NCBI GenBank assembly: GCA_030619215.1
Contig: JAUXBV010000051.1
Location: forward strand, 1 to 11,172
Origin: Fibrobacterota bacterium
GTDB taxonomy: Bacteria > Fibrobacterota > Chitinivibrionia > Chitinivibrionales > JANQEN01
Length of the DNA: 11,172 nt
Direction: 5' to 3'
Shown here: positions 1 through 7,441 of the stretch, one piece after another
Layout: each line of letters starts with the position of its first letter
Numbering within the stretch: the stretch's first letter is position 1
Translations under genes and position numbers: made by a program
Notes under the pieces: model-generated
Seen by the model: only the letters and a program-made list of their open reading frames with translations
What the model was told of the DNA's origin: nothing
Databases searched by the model: none

Positions 1-411
1 CTGAGTAAACATATTGCCGTAAAGAACTACCCGGGTGATATGCCAAAGGTTCCGGTAAATAAGGATTTACTTGAGTGGGTTTTGGAAAACCTGTTTAAGA
101 ATTCCGTTGACGCAATAAGCCGGACTGAAGGCTTGATAGAGGTAAAAACAGAGTTTATCGAACGGGACAATTTAGTAAGGATTCATCATATTGATAATGG
201 AAGAGGCATACCCTGGGATGAACATATTAATATTTTTTCACCCGGATTCACGACGAAAAATCGCGGATGGGGACTTGGATTGACACTTGCAAAAAGAATT
301 GTTGAGGATTACCACAATGGCCGCATATACGTTTCGTGGTCACAGAAGGATAAAGGCACCGCTTTCTGCGTTGACCTGCCCGTGATGAATCCTGCAAGTA
401 AACCTGCATGA
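1..411 (+). CDS. Sensor histidine kinase, C-terminal ATPase part (5' end outside window)
   Basis: The reading frame is open from the first base, so this is the 3' end of a longer gene (about 136 codons visible). It shows the HATPase_c boxes in order: N box (NLFKNSVDAI), G1 box (DNGRGIP), F box (FSPGFTTK) and G2 box (GWGLGLTLAKRIVE). This domain binds ATP and phosphorylates a histidine in the dimerisation domain, which lies outside the window. The stop codon is immediately followed by porX, so the two are almost certainly co-transcribed, and PorX is the likely phosphotransfer partner. In Bacteroidota a kinase called PorY is linked to PorX; whether this is the PorY orthologue or another kinase cannot be told, because the sensor half is missing. 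The in-frame ATG at position 40 is internal to the domain and not a real start. Confidence 0.93.
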   Translation: MSKHIAVKNYPGDMPKVPVNKDLLEWVLENLFKNSVDAISRTEGLIEVKTEFIERDNLVRIHHIDNGRGIPWDEHINIFSPGFTTKNRGWGLGLTLAKRIVEDYHNGRIYVSWSQKDKGTAFCVDLPVMNPASKPA

Positions 412-427
412 GATGGAGAGATTTGAC

Positions 428-2008
428 ATGGCAATATCAAGAAAAAAGATATTATGGGTTGATGATGAGATAGAGTTTTTGAGATCTCATATCATGTTTC
501 TGGAGACCCGGGGCTATAGCGTTACACCTGTTTTCAGCGGCGATGATGCAATACATTTGATAAAAAATAAACCGGATGAATTTGATATTGTTTTACTTGA
601 TGAACAGATGCCGGGTAAAGGCGGATTAGCAACGCTGGACGAGATAAAGATAATTGTTCCCGAACTTCCTGTTGTCATGGTGACAAAGAGTGAGGAAGAG
701 GAGTTAATGGAAAAGGCTTTGGGCCGGAAAATTAACGGTTACCTTACAAAACCGGTGAATCCAAGCCAGATACTACTGGTGTGCAAACGCCTGCTTCATT
801 CAAAAGAGATTATGTCATCACATCTGAAACAGGCTTTTGTGCGCAGCTTTTCGATAAACCGTGATGCCCTGCAGGGTAGGATGGATGCAGGGGAATGGGT
901 GACAATTTATAAAAACCTTGCAAAGTGGGATATTGAACTTGAAGATACTAAGGATGAAGGTATTCGCCAGGCTCATGTCGGGCAGAAATCCGATGCAAAT
1001 GCCCTTTTCTCTGAGTTCATAGTAAATAATTACATGAGGTGGGTGAATGGAGAAGGAAACCCGCCATTGTTTTCACCTGATATAATAGATGAATATATTG
1101 TTCCTCCGCTGCATTCCGGTGAGACAGTTTATTTTATTGTGCTTGACTCCATGCGTTTGGATCAGTATATGATGATCCAGCCTCTCTTAAAGAAAATCTT
1201 CCACATAGAAAATTATACCTATTACTCAATTCTGCCGAGTAGTGCTGAATATGCCCTGGTTTCTCTTATGGCGGGTATGTATCCGAAAGAGATCAGCAAG
1301 CGCTTCCCGAAGCTGTGGTCGGGAATACAGCAGAATATTTTTACCAGGGCAGGCAAGGAGGGTGATCTTCTGAAGAAAAAACTGGCAGCCTGCGGCTTCA
1401 AGCTCGGCAATGCCATTGAGTATGTGAAATTAACCAATGAAGGCGAGGCCCTGGAGGTTATTGACAATATCGATAAATATAAAAAGAAAAAAGTTGTAAC
1501 GTTTGTAGCTGAATTTGTGGATAAGCTCATTCGTGAACAGATGACGACGGAAGTCCTCCATGACATTGTTCCAGATGAAAATGCTTTCAGGAAATTGACC
1601 TATTCGTGGTTTGAGCGCTCCAACCTTTATAAAATACTGAAGAAACTTGCGCACCAGGACTGCAAGGTAATCTTTACAACAAGCAACGGAAGCAATTTGT
1701 GCACAAGGGGTACGGAGCTCTACGGCGGGCCTAGTACCATGGCAAACCTGAGATACCAGAGCGGAAAAAATATTACCTGCGACGAGAGATATGCCCTTTA
1801 TATGCATGAGCCGGCCAGGTTTAAACTACCCCAAAAAACAAAAGAAACTAATTATGTAATACTCAAGGAGAATTATTACTTTATCAGTCACAGTATCTAC
1901 CGGAATTACAACGAGCAGTATCAGAATACCTTCCAGCGGGGCGGTATCTCCATGGAGGAGATGATCGTGCCGCTTGCCGTTATGGAGCCCAAGGAGATCG
2001 AGCTGTAG
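428..2008 (+). CDS. porX: PorX-type response regulator with PglZ (alkaline phosphatase superfamily) domain
   Basis: This is a 526-aa cytoplasmic two-domain protein. Residues about 6-125 are a complete receiver domain: acidic pair D12-D13, phosphoacceptor D58 (LLDEQMP), the conserved Thr in MVTKS and the Lys in YLTKP. The remainder is a PglZ domain with D240 (VLDSMR..D) and a well-kept C-terminal motif (GGISMEEMIVP). In Bacteroidota, PorX works with a kinase and the sigma factor SigP to control type IX secretion genes. I prefer ATG 428 over the in-frame ATG at 413: GGAGAG (415-420) lies 7 nt before 428, and this start places the phosphoacceptor at D58, the PorX numbering as I recall it. Odd: canonical phosphatase metal ligands look lost. 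The family's Asp-His (TDHG) reads TSNG at S419-N420, and the His in FQHGG is R504; the probable nucleophile region is PSSAEY. Catalysis may therefore be absent. Confidence 0.93.
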   Translation: MAISRKKILWVDDEIEFLRSHIMFLETRGYSVTPVFSGDDAIHLIKNKPDEFDIVLLDEQMPGKGGLATLDEIKIIVPELPVVMVTKSEEEELMEKALGRKINGYLTKPVNPSQILLVCKRLLHSKEIMSSHLKQAFVRSFSINRDALQGRMDAGEWVTIYKNLAKWDIELEDTKDEGIRQAHVGQKSDANALFSEFIVNNYMRWVNGEGNPPLFSPDIIDEYIVPPLHSGETVYFIVLDSMRLDQYMMIQPLLKKIFHIENYTYYSILPSSAEYALVSLMAGMYPKEISKRFPKLWSGIQQNIFTRAGKEGDLLKKKLAACGFKLGNAIEYVKLTNEGEALEVIDNIDKYKKKKVVTFVAEFVDKLIREQMTTEVLHDIVPDENAFRKLTYSWFERSNLYKILKKLAHQDCKVIFTTSNGSNLCTRGTELYGGPSTMANLRYQSGKNITCDERYALYMHEPARFKLPQKTKETNYVILKENYYFISHSIYRNYNEQYQNTFQRGGISMEEMIVPLAVMEPKEIEL

Positions 2009-2016
2009 ACCTCATT

Positions 2017-2430
2017 ATGCAGATAAAAAGTTTAAGCCCGGAAGAGACGCGGGCATTCGGTGCAAAACTGGCAAAAGAGACAAACAGGGGAGATGTATAC
2101 GCACTCACCGGCAGCTTAGGCAGCGGTAAAACCGAGTTCGTGCGCGGTTTTGTTTCTGCACTCTCTACCGATGCACCGGTATGCAGCCCGAGCTTCACCA
2201 TTGTAAATACCTACCATACCGACTCATTTACCATCCATCATTTTGATTTCTACCGTATAAAAAACCCGGATGAGCTTATTGAGATCGGCTTTCATGAGTA
2301 TATCCATAATGATGCGGTGTGCTTTATTGAATGGGCAGATATGTTTCCCGAAGTTATACCTGACAAGGCGCGATATATCAGGTTTAAAGAGGAAAAAGGG
2401 AATGTTCGGATTATTTCTATTGATAAGTGA
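2017..2430 (+). CDS. tsaE: tRNA t6A synthesis ATPase subunit TsaE
   Basis: TsaE is the small P-loop ATPase that works with TsaB and TsaD to make N6-threonylcarbamoyladenosine at position 37 of ANN-decoding tRNAs in the cytoplasm. The 137-aa product has the Walker A loop G32-T39 (GSLGSGKT), the family motif SPSFTIVNTY (57-66), HFDFYR (75-80) and the Glu-Trp pair E105-W106 that is important in this family. Its length is slightly short of the usual 140-160 aa. The ATG lies 8 nt after the porX stop, with no good ribosome binding site at normal spacing (an AAGGAG at 1991-1996 is 20 nt away), so translation is probably coupled to porX. From memory, tsaE beside porX is a recurrent arrangement in Bacteroidota genomes, which supports both calls. 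Confidence 0.95.
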   Translation: MQIKSLSPEETRAFGAKLAKETNRGDVYALTGSLGSGKTEFVRGFVSALSTDAPVCSPSFTIVNTYHTDSFTIHHFDFYRIKNPDELIEIGFHEYIHNDAVCFIEWADMFPEVIPDKARYIRFKEEKGNVRIISIDK

Positions 2431-2486
2431 TTTTTCTATTTATAATTGTTACACCGCGGCAGGTCTTGATGTTTGCTTGAAATATC

Positions 2487-2529
2487 TTGATTTTACTAGT
2501 ATTTAAATGTATACTTTATATATACATTT
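2487..2529 (+). promoter_or_regulatory. Promoter and dyad operator of the toxin-antitoxin operon
   Basis: TTGATT (2487-2492) and TATACT (2510-2515) are separated by 17 nt, the classic sigma-70 geometry. A perfect 9-bp inverted repeat (AAATGTATA at 2505-2513, TATACATTT at 2521-2529, 7-nt spacer) covers the -10 element and the expected start of transcription. Phd/YefM-type antitoxins commonly repress their own operon through such dyads, so this is the probable operator. The promoter call is by consensus match only. Confidence 0.6.
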
Positions 2530-2545
2530 TAAAACGGAGGAAATA

Positions 2546-2785
2546 ATGCAGGCAACAATACTCGATCTAAGATATAAGATGAAAGATGTTTTAAAAGCAT
2601 TGGGAAGACGGGAAAAAGTCAAAATCCTTTATCATGGTAAAGTTAAAGGAACAATTATACCTTCTCAAAACAAATTAAAGAAAAAGATATGTGAGCACCC
2701 TTTCTTTGGCATGAAAGAAAAGGCATCTGATTCTGTAAATACTATTATGAAAGAATTACGTAAGGAACGCTACGATGTTGTTTGA
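2546..2785 (+). CDS. Type II antitoxin, Phd/YefM-like
   Basis: This is a 79-aa protein with an N-terminal DNA-binding/dimerisation half of the Phd/YefM kind (LDLRYKMKDVLKAL, then a short beta segment VKILYHGKVKGTIIP) and a C-terminal tail (HPFFGM ... ELRKERYD) expected to wrap the toxin. I chose ATG 2546 because GGAGG (2536-2540) lies 5 nt upstream and the product then starts at the family's usual N terminus. The in-frame ATG at 2507 lies inside the operator and has no ribosome binding site. The stop codon overlaps the start of the PIN toxin by 11 nt, typical of antitoxin-toxin pairs. It should neutralise the downstream RNase toxin and, with it, repress the promoter at 2487-2529. Confidence 0.88.
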   Translation: MQATILDLRYKMKDVLKALGRREKVKILYHGKVKGTIIPSQNKLKKKICEHPFFGMKEKASDSVNTIMKELRKERYDVV

Positions 2786-3152
2786 TACGGATATATTTAT
2801 ATGGATTCAAAGAGGTAACAAAAAAGCTGCGAACATTGTTGAAAAATCTCAAGAACGTTTTCTCTCTGTTCAAACATACATGGAATTAATACAATGCGCT
2901 AAAAATAAAAATCAAACCTTAAATACCCAGGATTTTCTTACATCTTTCGATTTTATCATCCTGCCTTTGAGTGAGAATATCGGTCATAGAGCATCGATTT
3001 ACATTGAAGAGTATTCCCATTCGAATGGCATTCGTACCGGAGACGCAATAATCGCAGCTACAGCCGCTGAGAATAATCTTACTCTTTTGAGTTCCAATGC
3101 TAAACATTTTCGACCGATTAAAGACTTAAAATTAAAAATATTTAAGCCATAA
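2775..3152 (+). CDS. vapC: VapC-type PIN-domain ribonuclease toxin
   Basis: This 125-aa single PIN domain would be a metal-dependent endoribonuclease that cuts RNA when free of its antitoxin; VapC relatives usually attack tRNA or rRNA, but the target here cannot be read from sequence. The acidic residues expected of the active site are present: Asp in the N-terminal LFDTD, Glu in YMEL, and Asp in RTGDAIIAATA, with SSNAKHF at the usual fourth position. The protein is full length for the family. ATG 2775 overlaps the antitoxin end by 11 nt, and AAGGA (2762-2766) gives it a ribosome binding site within the antitoxin gene. All key residues are intact, so the module is probably active. Confidence 0.93.
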   Translation: MLFDTDIFIWIQRGNKKAANIVEKSQERFLSVQTYMELIQCAKNKNQTLNTQDFLTSFDFIILPLSENIGHRASIYIEEYSHSNGIRTGDAIIAATAAENNLTLLSSNAKHFRPIKDLKLKIFKP

Positions 3153-3211
3153 AGAAACTAATAATATCGTTAAATTTACGCATTTTTGTGCTATATTTAT
3201 ATAAAGACCGT

Positions 3212-3240
3212 TTTATCTTTAAATGTTAGTATAAGATAAA
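3212..3240. repeat. Inverted repeat before the broken T9SS gene
   Basis: TTTATCTT (3212-3219) and AAGATAAA (3233-3240) form a perfect 8-bp dyad with a 13-nt spacer. It ends 4 nt before a GGGAGGGG ribosome binding site. No T-tract follows, so it does not look like a terminator. It could be an operator or leader hairpin of the former gene, or chance in AT-rich DNA. Confidence 0.35.
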
Positions 3241-3253
3241 CGAGGGAGGGGAA

Positions 3254-3753
3254 ATGCGTTTTACTATAATTCTAATGGTGTTGATGATGTTATTGGTGAA
3301 GCATCATACGCAATGGCTGAATATCTGGGAATTAATCCTGACCCGCAATATGGCGGGACAGACGGCCCGGTTACCTATATCTCCTTTGCCGGCCCTTCTG
3401 CGCAAGTCGATAAAAATAACTATACAAATCATGAAATGGCTATAGAACTTGGTAATGCACGGGCAAAGGAATTGATGGAATATTTTGGCGTGAATGCCAT
3501 TAAGAACAATAAATCAGCGTTCAATTCATTGAATATCTTACGGAATGGCTACACCATTACCTTGCCGGAAATCATTATTACCGCTGCAGGAACACACACG
3601 GTTACGGTTACTAATTTTAAGGGACAACAGGTAATGTCGCGGCATGGTGAGGATGCACAAACGTATTCTCTACCTGATCTATCATCCGGCCTGTATATTA
3701 TTAAAATTGCTACCTCCACAGCATACGCTATTGAACGGGCAATAATGTATTAA
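3254..3753 (+). pseudogene. Remnant of a T9SS-secreted protein gene (frame disrupted)
   Basis: A convincing protein-like frame runs from about 3235 to 3753. Its last ~75 residues resemble a type A T9SS sorting domain: a beta-rich stretch (TVTVTNFKGQQV), then LSSGLYIIKI and a short basic/hydrophobic tail. The part before it (e.g. YNSNGVDDVIGEASYAMAEYL) I do not recognise. This frame has no ATG, GTG or TTG before ATG 3313, which has no ribosome binding site. An excellent ribosome binding site (GGGAGGGG) and ATG at 3254 lie in a different frame, which gives a hydrophobic start (MRFTIILMVLMMLLV) but ends at 3445. The simplest reading is a deletion or frameshift that removed the body of a larger secreted protein and left start signals and tail out of register. 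It faces the C25 peptidase gene, with 104 nt between the two ends. Confidence 0.65.
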
Positions 3754-3857
3754 TACTACGATGCTACCTTCAATGTACTTTTTAAAATGTAAACTTTGCT
3801 AACCGCACTCCAAAACGAAGGTAACCCGTAACAGTGTGCTTGTATTGATAAGGACTT

Positions 3858-6800
3858 CTACTTATTTAAAATTTTAATTGTTTTACTATACTCTCCTGCT
3901 TGCATTTTAATCAGATACAATCCTGCTGCTACCTTATTATTGTTATTGGAAATATCAACATGATAATAACCACTTGATTTCGTTTCATCAACAAGAGTCC
4001 TGATTAATTTCCCATGCAAATTGTAAAGGTTAATACTGATATATGATTTGCTGTTTGGTACTCCATAAAAAAGTCTTGACTTATAATACTTGGCATAAAA
4101 ACCCCGGTTTTGCTTTTCAACGGATTCAGTTGCAACAGCCCCGGAAATTCTGAAATCATCTATACTAATATCGCTATGCCAGCCATCACCTGTTTCACCT
4201 CTGAAACGGAACTGAATTTTCTCCTTACCGACATATGAATCAAGGTTAAGGATTTTTTCATGCCACTGATCTCCCTGGTCTCCGCTGATTGTTATAACAT
4301 CATTCTCCCAGGTTCCATCAGACCATATATCCATATAAAGTGTTCCCATCTCGGAATCGTTTAAATCGAACATATGGTAATAAAACGAGAGCTCAGCAGT
4401 GACAACAGGTTTAAAATTAAACATTGGCGTCAGCATATCTATTTTTTTATTATTATTTCCGAATGATGCCTCAGTATAGAGATAATTTCCATTTCCTGAA
4501 GTATTATCTCCCTCAGGTCCGGTTTCATCCGGCGGGTCGTCTATTCTTGACGGTGTCGGGCCTCGCCATACTGTCCAGTCAAGGTCATCCTGATCAAGCT
4601 GTTCCCAGTATCCTTTCAGGGGAACCGATCCGGTATCAAAATCGTCAAAGCTTTGATAGTAGGGGATAGAACAGAGAGGGCTCTGTATGGAAATAAAGTC
4701 ATTACTTTCATCCAAAAGCCACTCTTTCTCAATGCTGGTGACCCGGACCTTATACTCGGTACCGCTTATCACCTGCTCCGGCACTTTCCAGATGTATGCT
4801 CCGTCACTCTCGGTAGATGCAACAATATTCGTATATACGCTTGTATTTTTGAGAAGATCGATTTTTACCTGGCCGGTAATATTATCATCCCATTTTAATT
4901 CATACTCCGTGTCCTTTTCAAGAGTCTCACCGCCGTTTGGCCATGTTACAGCCAGGTTCGATTTCTCCTCGATTGAAAAGAAATCGTCACTCTCATCAAT
5001 ACAGGTATCATTGGTAAGGCTGTAAATTTTAATTTTATAATCAGCACCGAGTTCAAAATTAGCAGGTATATGCCATGATAGTGCGGAGTCGGCTGGTATT
5101 GCGCTTATAAGAGTCTGAAAGAGAGAGGTTCCTTTAAGAAGGTCAATTTTAACATCACCCTCAACATATTCAAGCCATGTTACCTGAAAAGTCCGGTCAC
5201 GTTCCCATCGTTCTCCGCCGTTCGGGGAGGTCATTTGAACAAAAGGAAGACTCATGCATGAATAGGGGCTGATTGTAGGGTCACCGAATAATACCAGGGC
5301 CAGATGATTATTCCATTTTTTTCCGTCTATTTCTATCCGTGCCATATCCATAGCCTCTGCATCAACCAGAGAGTCTTGAATTAAAAATTTAGCATACCAG
5401 TAGTTCTGCCCGCCAATAGAGCCGGTATTGGTATAGTCCGATTCTCCGGGGCTATAAGTCACGCTTATGGTTCCGCCATGTGTTGCTATACCGCCGTTGA
5501 CCAGTATGGAATAACAGAGATTATTTTCTACATCAGGCTTTGCATTAAGGCATGCCCCCTGAAAGGTTATTACCGGATGGGTATCATCCAGCTCATCCAC
5601 GTCATTAACACTGATCATACCGCTCGAACTGGTTGAAGAGCCGTGAGTGTCCCAGAAAACACAACCGGGCTGTTCATCTTTCCATGCTTTTTGTGTGTTT
5701 GATGAAGTAACCGACGTTACTTCCGGTGGAGGATTTAAATTATAGTCATCAGCATATATCCGGTAATACTCCCAGTTGCACGGAATCAGGGTGTGGTCTT
5801 TTATCTGCTCTCCAAGTTCGTAGGCTTGTGTTCTATCGTCAATTGGCTTCATAGAGAGGAGTACCTTGAATCTCCATCCTATTTCATCTTTACTGGCATT
5901 CTCATAGGCTATTGTCTTCTCAAGAATGTTATCAAGTTTCTGAATATCTCCGCTGGTATAAACCGGTATTCTTCCTAAATGTACTTCAGCATAAACATCA
6001 CTGCTGCTGATACCCGATCCGCTGAGTTCCTGGTAATACCATTCCGTTGGAGTTGTATTGTTCATATACATTGGAACATCACCGCCTGAGGTAGTCGGAT
6101 CACCTATTAATAAGGCAAATTCAATATTGAGTGATTCATAATTATCTTTCATCCAGCTTCTCAGTTTACTCGAAGTCCAGCTGTCAGTTACCAGATGGAC
6201 ATCATACCCTTTTTTCTCTTTCATTGTTATGTAATTCTGCAGTTTTTGCGAACCGGATTCTATTGACGAAGTAGTAATTATAGCTAATCCCCTCCTCTCA
6301 GGAACGGAAGATACAAATCCCGCATATTCATGAGCGACTTCGTTATAATTATAGGCAAGTTTTTTTACCAGCTTAGCAGTTCCCCAGGGCATTTTATGGG
6401 TGATATCCGGGCCCGCAGCCATGTCAGGAAAGTCAACGACCAGTTTACCCCCGACCATTCTTTTAAGCTTTTTCGAAACAGGATTGTATACATAGGGATT
6501 GACGGTGACTTTAATAAGTTTATACTGGCGCATTTTACCGATATTTGTAATGCTGGCATAGGAATCAGGGAAAAATGAATCACGGGAATAGATAGCGACA
6601 TCTTTTCCGTCAACAATATTTTTACCTTCCGGTATGACAATTTTATTCTGTATTGCTTCCAGTGCGCCCGGCCCCACATTAAACGTACCGTTTAACACCT
6701 CTTCTGCCAATCCGTCAACTTGTACGCTAACGTTATTAAGATCTGCGGCAGGCGGTAAAAGAAATGTGTATGAATATAAAGGTAACACCGGCTCGCCTGG

Positions 6801-6956
6801 TTCTCCATGCACAGATACACCCTCAAAAACAGCATAGCTATTATCTCTGCTTAAAGGGATATGTTTACATGGAAGATTAACGGAAATATGTGCAAGTGAT
6901 GAAGAAAATAAAAATGAAATAAGTAATACAACCCCAATGACCTTCTTAGAGATCAT
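3858..6956 (-). CDS. Gingipain-like C25 cysteine peptidase, T9SS-secreted
   Basis: This is a 1032-aa secreted protease precursor. A signal peptide (basic start, hydrophobic to about residue 22) leads into a gingipain-type propeptide (about 26-215). The catalytic domain (about 220-566) has the His-Cys dyad: H438 in FWDTHG and C469 in TFQGAC. Then come two Kre9/KNH-like beta domains (about 572-662 and 668-757), a MAM/jelly-roll-like domain (about 763-938) and a type A T9SS sorting tail (about 965-1032: LYNLHGKLIRTL ... AAGLYLIKMQAG). It should cross the inner membrane by Sec and the outer membrane by T9SS, then act on the surface or outside the cell. The ATG has a very strong GGGGAGGGGG (6962-6971) 5 nt upstream. 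Domains are in the expected order with no frame breaks, so the gene looks functional. Specificity (Arg or Lys as in gingipains, or other) cannot be read from the sequence. Confidence 0.95.
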   Translation of the reverse strand: MISKKVIGVVLLISFLFSSSLAHISVNLPCKHIPLSRDNSYAVFEGVSVHGEPGEPVLPLYSYTFLLPPAADLNNVSVQVDGLAEEVLNGTFNVGPGALEAIQNKIVIPEGKNIVDGKDVAIYSRDSFFPDSYASITNIGKMRQYKLIKVTVNPYVYNPVSKKLKRMVGGKLVVDFPDMAAGPDITHKMPWGTAKLVKKLAYNYNEVAHEYAGFVSSVPERRGLAIITTSSIESGSQKLQNYITMKEKKGYDVHLVTDSWTSSKLRSWMKDNYESLNIEFALLIGDPTTSGGDVPMYMNNTTPTEWYYQELSGSGISSSDVYAEVHLGRIPVYTSGDIQKLDNILEKTIAYENASKDEIGWRFKVLLSMKPIDDRTQAYELGEQIKDHTLIPCNWEYYRIYADDYNLNPPPEVTSVTSSNTQKAWKDEQPGCVFWDTHGSSTSSSGMISVNDVDELDDTHPVITFQGACLNAKPDVENNLCYSILVNGGIATHGGTISVTYSPGESDYTNTGSIGGQNYWYAKFLIQDSLVDAEAMDMARIEIDGKKWNNHLALVLFGDPTISPYSCMSLPFVQMTSPNGGERWERDRTFQVTWLEYVEGDVKIDLLKGTSLFQTLISAIPADSALSWHIPANFELGADYKIKIYSLTNDTCIDESDDFFSIEEKSNLAVTWPNGGETLEKDTEYELKWDDNITGQVKIDLLKNTSVYTNIVASTESDGAYIWKVPEQVISGTEYKVRVTSIEKEWLLDESNDFISIQSPLCSIPYYQSFDDFDTGSVPLKGYWEQLDQDDLDWTVWRGPTPSRIDDPPDETGPEGDNTSGNGNYLYTEASFGNNNKKIDMLTPMFNFKPVVTAELSFYYHMFDLNDSEMGTLYMDIWSDGTWENDVITISGDQGDQWHEKILNLDSYVGKEKIQFRFRGETGDGWHSDISIDDFRISGAVATESVEKQNRGFYAKYYKSRLFYGVPNSKSYISINLYNLHGKLIRTLVDETKSSGYYHVDISNNNNKVAAGLYLIKMQAGEYSKTIKILNK
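4686..5243 (-). repeat. Two tandem Kre9/KNH-like domain repeats within the C25 peptidase
   Basis: Two adjacent ~90-residue units (5243-4971 and 4953-4686 on the - strand) share the same landmarks: PNGGE near the start, KIDLLK.TS in the middle, a W.(I/V)P step, EY/DYK(I/V)(K/R) and a closing DES(D/N)DF.SI. They are diverged at the DNA level, so this is an old domain duplication and not a recent tandem repeat. Such domains usually act as beta-sandwich spacers or binders in secreted FCB enzymes. Confidence 0.8.
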
Positions 6957-7441
6957 TTGTGCCCCCTCCCCTATATTTTTAAAAAATTTGGAAATTATTA
7001 AAACTTTTTAAGATACAGTTATGATATGTTGTTTGAAGTTTTGTTGAAGTTACAATAGAAATAGAGAAGAATTTAACCACCGGCCCCTCCTACTGATTAA
7101 ATAAAACATGAATAATATGGATAAAATTATTTGCTGTATAAGCTTTAGTATCTAATATATCATAAAAAAAATGTTTTTTCAGATTTTTTTATCAGATTTA
7201 AGCGGTCTTTTTTTATTTTCATCCCACTTAAATACTAATCTCTAATGAAATTATCGTTAATTATTTCTTCCTTCCTAATTTTTTAGCTATTATTTACTTC
7301 TAGACTAATATTGGCACTGAGAACTAAATTACTACGCAATTCGGTATAAATCAATTTTAAGATGTATACTGAATTGTATCAGTATAACTAATTGTATGAG
7401 ACTTCGTTCTGACAATTAGTATATTTTTACAAGTGCATGAA
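6957..7441. other. AT-rich intergenic region upstream of the C25 gene
   Basis: No credible gene is visible on either strand. The left part (6957-7110) must hold the peptidase promoter, but I could not pick a convincing -35/-10 pair. Poly-A/T tracts and a short direct repeat (TCAGATTT at 7179-7186 and 7192-7199) lie in the middle. The right end carries the dyad cluster described separately (7365-7424). Confidence 0.6.
7365..7424. repeat. Cluster of two inverted repeats and a direct repeat
   Basis: TATACTGA (7365-7372) and TCAGTATA (7379-7386) are a perfect 8-bp dyad with a 6-nt spacer. Directly adjoining it, ACTAATTGT (7387-7395) and ACAATTAGT (7412-7420) form a perfect 9-bp dyad with a 16-nt spacer; flanking TATA/ATAT would lengthen the stem past one bulged base. 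AATTGTATCAG (7372-7382) and AATTGTATGAG (7390-7400) are near-identical direct repeats 18 bp apart. T5 follows at 7425-7429. It could be operator sites, the end of a small mobile element, or a weak terminator. Confidence 0.5.

Noticed and set aside
1222..1807. Two overlapping - strand reading frames of 114 and 125 codons
   Set aside because: They lie entirely within porX, whose + strand frame has recognisable motifs throughout; the antisense frames have no protein-like motif.
3254..3445. 63-codon frame with a strong ribosome binding site and hydrophobic start, as a small secreted or membrane peptide
   Set aside because: After the first ~15 residues it reads as an out-of-frame copy of the better protein-like frame; treated as start signals of a broken gene. 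A real leader peptide is not excluded.
4424..5025. Several + strand frames of about 80-110 codons opposite the C25 gene
   Set aside because: They are antisense to conserved peptidase domains and have no start signals or recognisable content.
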